A stretch of DNA of 64,000 bases from Trogon surrucura (lineage: Eukaryota > Chordata > Aves > Trogoniformes > Trogonidae): positions 14,801,001-14,865,000 of the forward strand of contig CM036618.1 of assembly GCA_020746105.1 (NCBI GenBank), written 5' to 3'. The stretch's first letter is position 1. The number at the start of each line of letters is the position of its first letter. Shown one piece after another: positions 57,999-64,000 of the stretch. Position numbers and translations under genes: made by a program. Under the pieces are notes generated by a model. The model worked only from the letters and a program-made list of their open reading frames with translations. It was not told the DNA's origin and did not search any database.

Positions 57999-60900
57999 TA
58001 GGCAGCAAAGTCAGAGCTACAGAAGAGAACTAATTCTTCAGGAATTTTGCACTACATTCTAGATATTCTAAATATATACCATTGTTCATTTACATTTATT
58101 TTCTTTCCACTTGCTAATTTCTATTAATGATATTGTTGCAATCTTCCACATCTATTTGTGCACCTGTTCTTTCAATGGCTGCTTTCCCTTCCTACTGACT
58201 CAATTTCTCTCACTTCAGTGTTTTATATCATCATTACTTCTTTTCTTCTTCTATAATATGACCCAGTGATGTACCAAAAAGTAAATATAATTCAGTTTCC
58301 ATGGTTTACCACACTCCAGGTGTTGTTAATATGCCTTGGATAAAGTTTGTATGACATAGCAAGTAGAAAATAAAAAATGGGAGACACTAAATACTGTTAG
58401 AGCCATCAGAGTAAAATATTATGGAATCATTGTGGATCTCTTCTGACTTTAACCCCATTCTGAGAAATGAGAGGCTCAAAATCATATTTCACATTCCCTA
58501 GAGAGCCATCCATTTCTGTTAGTCTAAACTTTTACTAAAAATTTAATTCATAGTGTTACAGAGATGAAAGAGTAATGTTTTCCTAGTATTAGTTTTTTCC
58601 CAGAAGCTAAACACATCCTGTGAGGGTTTCAAAATTTCTCAGATCTGTGAGTTAACATTATTTTAAAACCCCTGTTTCTCTTTTGCTCTTTTCTTTCTCT
58701 TAAAATCTTCTATGTTATCGGCAGAGTTATTAAGTCTATCTATCATTAAGCTTGACTGACATTTTCTATTATAACATCTTGTTTTCAAAGGCCTGTAATT
58801 TTGACGAAACATAACTGTAGGTGTTAAAAATTTACTTGCCAACCAACAGCATAAGGTTTATTTCCTGCCTGCTTGCTTACTTCAGTAAAATTCATTCTTC
58901 CATTTCCTTATAATAAAGCATAGAGAAACATTGTTTTCATATATTAGAAAAATTATTGCAAATATTTTGAAAGTGGGTCTAGCACCTTCATTCTTGGAAA
59001 AAAAACGCTGGAAAATTATAGAAAGAACTGCTTTTCTGTGGATAAAAAGGTGCATTGTCATTCTAATGAATATCCTCTAAGAGGTATCAAGTCTACAAAA
59101 CCTGATTATAAAGTGAGTAAACACTACTTTTTATTGTGCTCCGTCAAGATTTTCTTTTTTAAAAAATATGCCAGATTTGAAACTCACATGCACCTAAACT
59201 GAATGACCCAACCAAAGTAAAAAATTGTTGGAGGAGTGCACTGAGTTGGTTGAACACTCAGCTAACATGAGTACCCCATGCCTTTGTTAACCTCTGTTTT
59301 GGAGGCCCAGGTATTAGATCATCTTACATTATGAGAGATTTTCTGAAAATCCATATCACAGAGAGAACTGTAAGAGAGAAGTAGTTTTCTAAAGAAAAGA
59401 AAAAAAAAACCCTCTTCTTCCCCCCACCCCACCCCCCCCCCCCCCACCCCCTTTCTCCTCCCCGTTCAATAAAAGAGGAATTTTGCTGTGTGGGGACTCA
59501 GAATTTCTCAAAGAAATTTAAAGTAATAATCATGTACTTTCTCCTTCAGTTTTTCTTGGAATAGGTCTCTGAAGTTTCCCCTGTACAATGAATACCATCC
59601 ACCTTCCACAGCTGATTCCTGGGTTTACTCATACTCATATGGCAAGGAGTCCTAGAGCTCTCTTTTCCTTCATCAATCACAGATCAGAAAAAGAATTCTT
59701 GAAATCTGCTTTTTTTCCTCCTGTGCTCTACATAGGCTTGTGATGGAGAGAAAAGGAATGCAGAACAGTGGAATGAAGGCTTGTGATGAGCTTTGTCTCT
59801 GTCTTACAAATCTTTGTTGATTAGAGCTGAATGGAGAGTAAACAATAATGAGCTTTAGAGTAATTCACTGGCAGTAAGAGAGATTTATCTTGAGGTAGAA
59901 AATCAAGGCAGGTAGCTACATCTACTTTTAAAATAAATGATCTGAGCATAAGCTCAAACATTGTTTTTTAACAGTCCTAGCTGATAAATTGTTAGCGCAT
60001 TCCCTGGTATGGGCTTTGTCTGAGTTAGCAAGTACTCCCTGGACAAATTCCAGGCATGGGGAGTTACCATGGGCTGCAGGACTTCCTTGTGTGCAGTATG
60101 AATGTAACCACCCTGTCTTAGTCATCAAGAGAGCTATAGGGATACAAGACGTGCTGTCATCTCACCTAAGGACTAGAAAGTTTTCTAATATAGATGCAGC
60201 CTTTATATCACATTTATAAAATGTCCCGATCAGAAAGAAAGTTTGGAAATACTTAATTTTTAATAAGTTTTGAATGTGGCACATGATTATACTTCCTACA
60301 CTCTGAGAATACGTGTGCTTGGTGTGTGTGCCAAGCTCTCAAGGCTGAGACTGTGTTGCAACAGCCAGACTTATAAACCACTGACAAGGATGAGCACAGC
60401 TTTGACTATCGTTGTATAAAATGCCATATTCAGCAACAAAGCCAATTAGAAAGTTCCTGTCTTCCTTTCCTGTGCCGCTTGTTCTGCTCTTATTCCTCAG
60501 TTTAGTGTCCCCTTCACTGTACCAATAGAACTGTCTGTGAATTCATGTTGTAAACTATTCCGTTGAACCTCTCTGGGTCAGATATGAGAGGATTTATTCT
60601 AGGGGATTATTTTCAACAGAGTTTCTTCTTTGCCACTCGGTTTTGGACAGATAGCATTCAGCCCTGACTTTCAGTTGTATTAAACTTCCCTATGTTTTGA
60701 GTTAAATGAGGTATTCCTTCACAATGCAGCATAACTATACGTTACTGAGGAGAGTCATGGCAGAGTGACTGCATCTAAGTGGCAGATATGATTTGTGATG
60801 TCCTTGTGCATCTGAGTGGTGAATATTAAGTGTTAATAGGTGTTATCGATAAAGGCAATGATGCGAATGTTCTCTTTTTCTAAAGAAATGATGGGTTAAA

Positions 60901-63751
60901 TTAAGACATTAAATCAAAGATAAAAACACTTGAAGATCAGCAGAGATTCAATTTCAGAATTAGCAGATGAATATTATTTCCATAATTACAGTCATTTTCT
61001 TCTCTCTTTAAAGTTAGACTGAACTAACATGGAATTCAGAAGTCCAAAGATATAGGCAGAGCACTTTCAGGTATTTTAAAAGTTCTGCAACTTTGAAAAA
61101 TGATATATGATACATTTGCATTACATGCTCTTACTGCATAGCAAATATGGGACAGTTTACAGCTCTTTCATGTGCAAATTACCTCAAATATATCATAGAG
61201 AAAGAACATGGGCTCAGGTCTTATCACAAACTAACAGACCTAGAATGTGGCAATCAATAAATACTGAAGTCAAGTGTTACTCTTCTAGTTCCCAAAGGTA
61301 GCTAACAAATGATATATTAAGCAGCCACAAGTGGAATATCCAATGTTGTTTTCAGGTGAGGAAAAAACAACCAAATCCCATGCTGCATTACTTTTTAACA
61401 CTTCCTAAACACATTGTAACACTTTCTTCTATACAAAGATATTCTCCAAACTGTGCTGGACAAGAAATATTTATGAACAGCAGGAGAGGATCATTTTTTT
61501 TTTAACCTGGAAAGACATTGGTACAACCTGGTGTAAGCAGCATAGACCGGACATTCTTATTTACACAACTCTACCCATTCAACCCTTTGGAGCAAACGAC
61601 GATTTTTTGTAAAAACTTGTGTCACAGCCTCACCAAGCTCTCTGATGTGTGTCAATTTATCTACAGAGGCAGAATGGAGGAATGCAAAAATAATAGTAAC
61701 AATTACAAAAATTCTTAGAAATCCAAAGTGGAATTGCTGTGCAGATTAGTGGAAAGGTCAGTGCAGCTCACTAATTTCCTCTGGTGCATTCAACGTACTC
61801 TGTATCGTATGCACGGACACAGGAAACTAATGCAGGGTGCAGTTTCTTAAATAGATATCACAGTCTGAGAAACGCAAACTATTCTGGCTTTAGAGTCATC
61901 TGGTTTTGTGACCTAAATGCTACCCCTTGACAGTTTTGTCAGCACTACATTTCAGCACTACTTTGTTTTTTTTTTTGTGTACATGGATGTATGATACATA
62001 ATGATGTTGTTTCAATTTCTAAGTTCTTAAAAAATGTATTATTAAAAGACATTATTAGATAAATACAAGGCTTGAATACAAGGCATTATGACATAGCACA
62101 TTTTTTAGCTGAAATATGGTCCTCGTGCTATTAGCCATCTCACACACTAATTTGATATATCATTCTACTATTTTTCTAATCAATAACTTCTAAAAAAACC
62201 CAATCAGATCTCAAATTATATTTTTGGGTAAACCACTTTGCTCATCAGCTCTATCCACTGTATTTCATAAAAGGAAGTTTAGGGAAATAGCTGCCTCATA
62301 TACTGTTGTGTGTAGAACAGGATTTTGGAAGGGACTTCCGTACAGCAGTAAGTAAATGCAAACTTATGTCCTGGCATTCTTCAGATATGTACTCTGGCAG
62401 TAAATCAACTCTTCTGACACAACATTTGTGATGACACAGAACACAGATATGTGGCAGTATCAGACAACACTACACTAGAGTTTAACATTTACTCGAAGGA
62501 AGAGAGCAGAAGCTGTAAATAAAATATTGTGCTTTAATTTTTATTCCCTAGTTCTATAAGTATCTTTCAAGGAATGTAATTTCTTTTTCTTTTTCTCTTG
62601 TATGAGTGTTGCTTCACTTACACTTACTGCTTGAACTGATGGACAGCGTAAGGTTAGCCCTAGACAAGCAGCGTGCCCCTTTAAACACAACTGATCAAGA
62701 GTGATGCCTCACACAATGAACTTAGCCACAGGAGAGGAATAACACTAATCTGGCTTCCTCACTGCTCTCAGGTATGTCTCTGATGGGCAAGTGTTTCTCT
62801 TTTCTGGGAGCATTCACTAGTGCTATCCTGCAAGAAACCGTCTTGCCAACTGCACTCAATGTGTGTGTCTGAAAAAATCCAGAACAGATTGTGTGGCTTT
62901 ACAATCCACTGCCAAATACCTGGCCTGAAGCTAACATATAGGAAATGTGAATAGCCAGTGGTCTCCAAGTCCACATGAGAGAATTACAAAACCCATTGAC
63001 AGAAAAGGTAAAATGACTGCTGGCTTCACAATTGTCTCTGAAATCTTGTTTAAGAGAGTGCCAGCAGGACTAGAAAACTGATGAGGTCTGCAGATGTATT
63101 ACTAATATTGGATTTTCAGAACAAAATTAAGTTGATGTTTCATTGCCATATGATGTTTTAAAATGATGTTTTCCAATGATGTTTGAAAAACTTGATACAA
63201 TAAGTTTTCCCAGTATAACCCCAAAGACATTAAGAATACATTAATTTTCATACCTCATGCTTTTTATATGCATTTTCCTCATTACCTGATACAGTATTGT
63301 GAAGTTCATAGTAAAACATACTAAGGCAAAAGGTATAAAACTTCCAAGAAGAAAAGGTAAATTATCCTCCTAATGGCAGGCAGTTTATTATCTATTTCCA
63401 TCCTGAGGTGTGAAACCACTTATTTCTTACTATAGATCCCATTGAGTATAGTATCAGATGATCACAATCAAACCTATTGAAACAGTCATATAGTATTACT
63501 GTGGTATCTGTGATCAGCTTTATGGTTGAAGAGAATATTACTCTAGGCAGAAGTAACATGAAATGATACTGAAAGGATAGCCAAGGAAAAGAAGTAATTG
63601 CTAAACACAATGGAAAAACTCTATTTGTAACAAATCTGTGTGTAAAATGAAATAATTCGTCAAAACAGGTGTATAGGTATTGTCCAGAGTGACTTCCTAA
63701 TCTGAAGCCCTTCTATTTAAGAAGTTGGCTTCTGTGCTTTAGATTTAGTCC
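57999..63751. other. 5.7-kb unique AT-rich stretch
   Basis: No LINE or LTR until the window end. A C-rich tract is listed separately. Short plus-strand GT-AG segments (for example before GTGAGT at 59113 and before GTAAGT at 62347) are too small to call. Confidence 0.45.
59420..59451 (+). repeat. C-rich tract, possible quadruplex on the minus strand
   Basis: C6-A-C4-A-C14-A-C5. The minus strand has four or more G-runs with single-base loops, fitting a G-quadruplex pattern. It may also mark an assembly-difficult site. Confidence 0.85.
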
Positions 63752-63803
63752 TATAGAATTGGAGAATTGTTGAGGCTGGACCTTTGGAGACTTTTCTAAA
63801 TCA
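63752..63803 (-). mobile_element. possible CR1 tail remnant
   Basis: CTATAGAATTGGAGAATTGT and TGAGGCTGGACCTTTGGAGA resemble a decayed CR1 3' UTR in reverse, directly before a clearer CR1. Confidence 0.45.
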
Positions 63804-63805
63804 AA

Positions 63806-64000
63806 TCAAAGAATCATGGATTGACTTAGGTTGGAAGGGACTTTAGAGATTATCTAATCCAATCTCTCTGCCATAGGCAGGGATAACCTTAACTAGACCA
63901 GATTGGTCAAGGCCTCATCTAACCCGGCCTTGAGCATCCCCAGGGAGGGGGCATCCACAACTTCTCTAGGCAATCTATTCCAGAGTCTTTCCAGCCTTGT
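63806..64000 (-). mobile_element. CR1 LINE, cut by the window end
   Basis: The plus strand reads AAAGAATCATGGATTGACTT, GGTTGGAAGGGACTTTAGAG, then CCCAGGGAGGGGGCATCCAC, the CR1 3' UTR and last codons in reverse. It continues beyond the window. Confidence 0.9.

Noticed and set aside
1..64000. CRISPR array, operon, phage or bacterial defence system
   Set aside because: No direct-repeat array, ribosome-binding-site-spaced frames or bacterial coding density; the DNA is avian in character.

Overview
The window looks like euchromatic, gene-poor or intronic DNA from a bird, probably a neoavian. Every recognisable LINE is CR1, in many 5'-truncated copies with the avian 3' tail (variants of ATTCTATGATT). 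All LTRs are solo, TG...CA-bounded endogenous-retrovirus LTRs with 5-bp target duplications. There is no SINE, L1 or DNA transposon signature. No complete host gene, rRNA, tRNA or CRISPR array can be supported, and the composition and repeats rule out a bacterial origin.

Layout. 1-16.9 kb is repeat-dense. It holds LTR family A/B copies (1178-2199, 5600-5842, 12752-13910, 15949-16918, all minus strand), seven CR1 pieces, and a 508-bp LTR (family C) cleanly inserted into an old CR1 with a TGTCC duplication. 18.9-24.1 kb carries a 1.9-kb CR1 with endonuclease and RT remains, an 827-bp plus-strand LTR (family D) flanked by CTCAC, and a young CR1 with a 234-codon open C-terminal RT frame. 24.1-31.2 kb is a long repeat-poor stretch. 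32.8-35.7 kb is the largest CR1 (about 2.9 kb, minus). It keeps the ORF1 esterase-like region, the endonuclease and the second half of RT, but has lost the first half of RT. 37.8-39.6 kb has two more CR1 fragments. 49.0-50.9 kb is a nested block: a CR1 tail, then a family A LTR interrupted by an 895-bp LTR (family E) with a CTAGA duplication. 50.9-57.2 and 58.0-63.7 kb are mostly unique AT-rich DNA, and the window ends inside another CR1.

Host coding potential. Scattered short open segments are bounded by good splice signals. The best is a minus-strand cluster at 40.7-42.3 kb, whose three segments (51, 48 and 255 bp) are all phase 0. A rival reading of the same place gives a terminal exon followed by AATAAA. 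I recognise no protein in either, and short pseudo-exons are expected by chance in 64 kb, so these are low-to-moderate confidence candidates.

How the parts relate. The repeats record a layered history: older CR1s and family A LTRs were later hit by LTRs C and E and by a young CR1 tail. I see no evidence of an undescribed functional system. The most useful observations are the nested insertions with intact duplications, the strand bias of the A/B LTRs, the recurrent internal deletions in CR1 copies, and the candidate exons.
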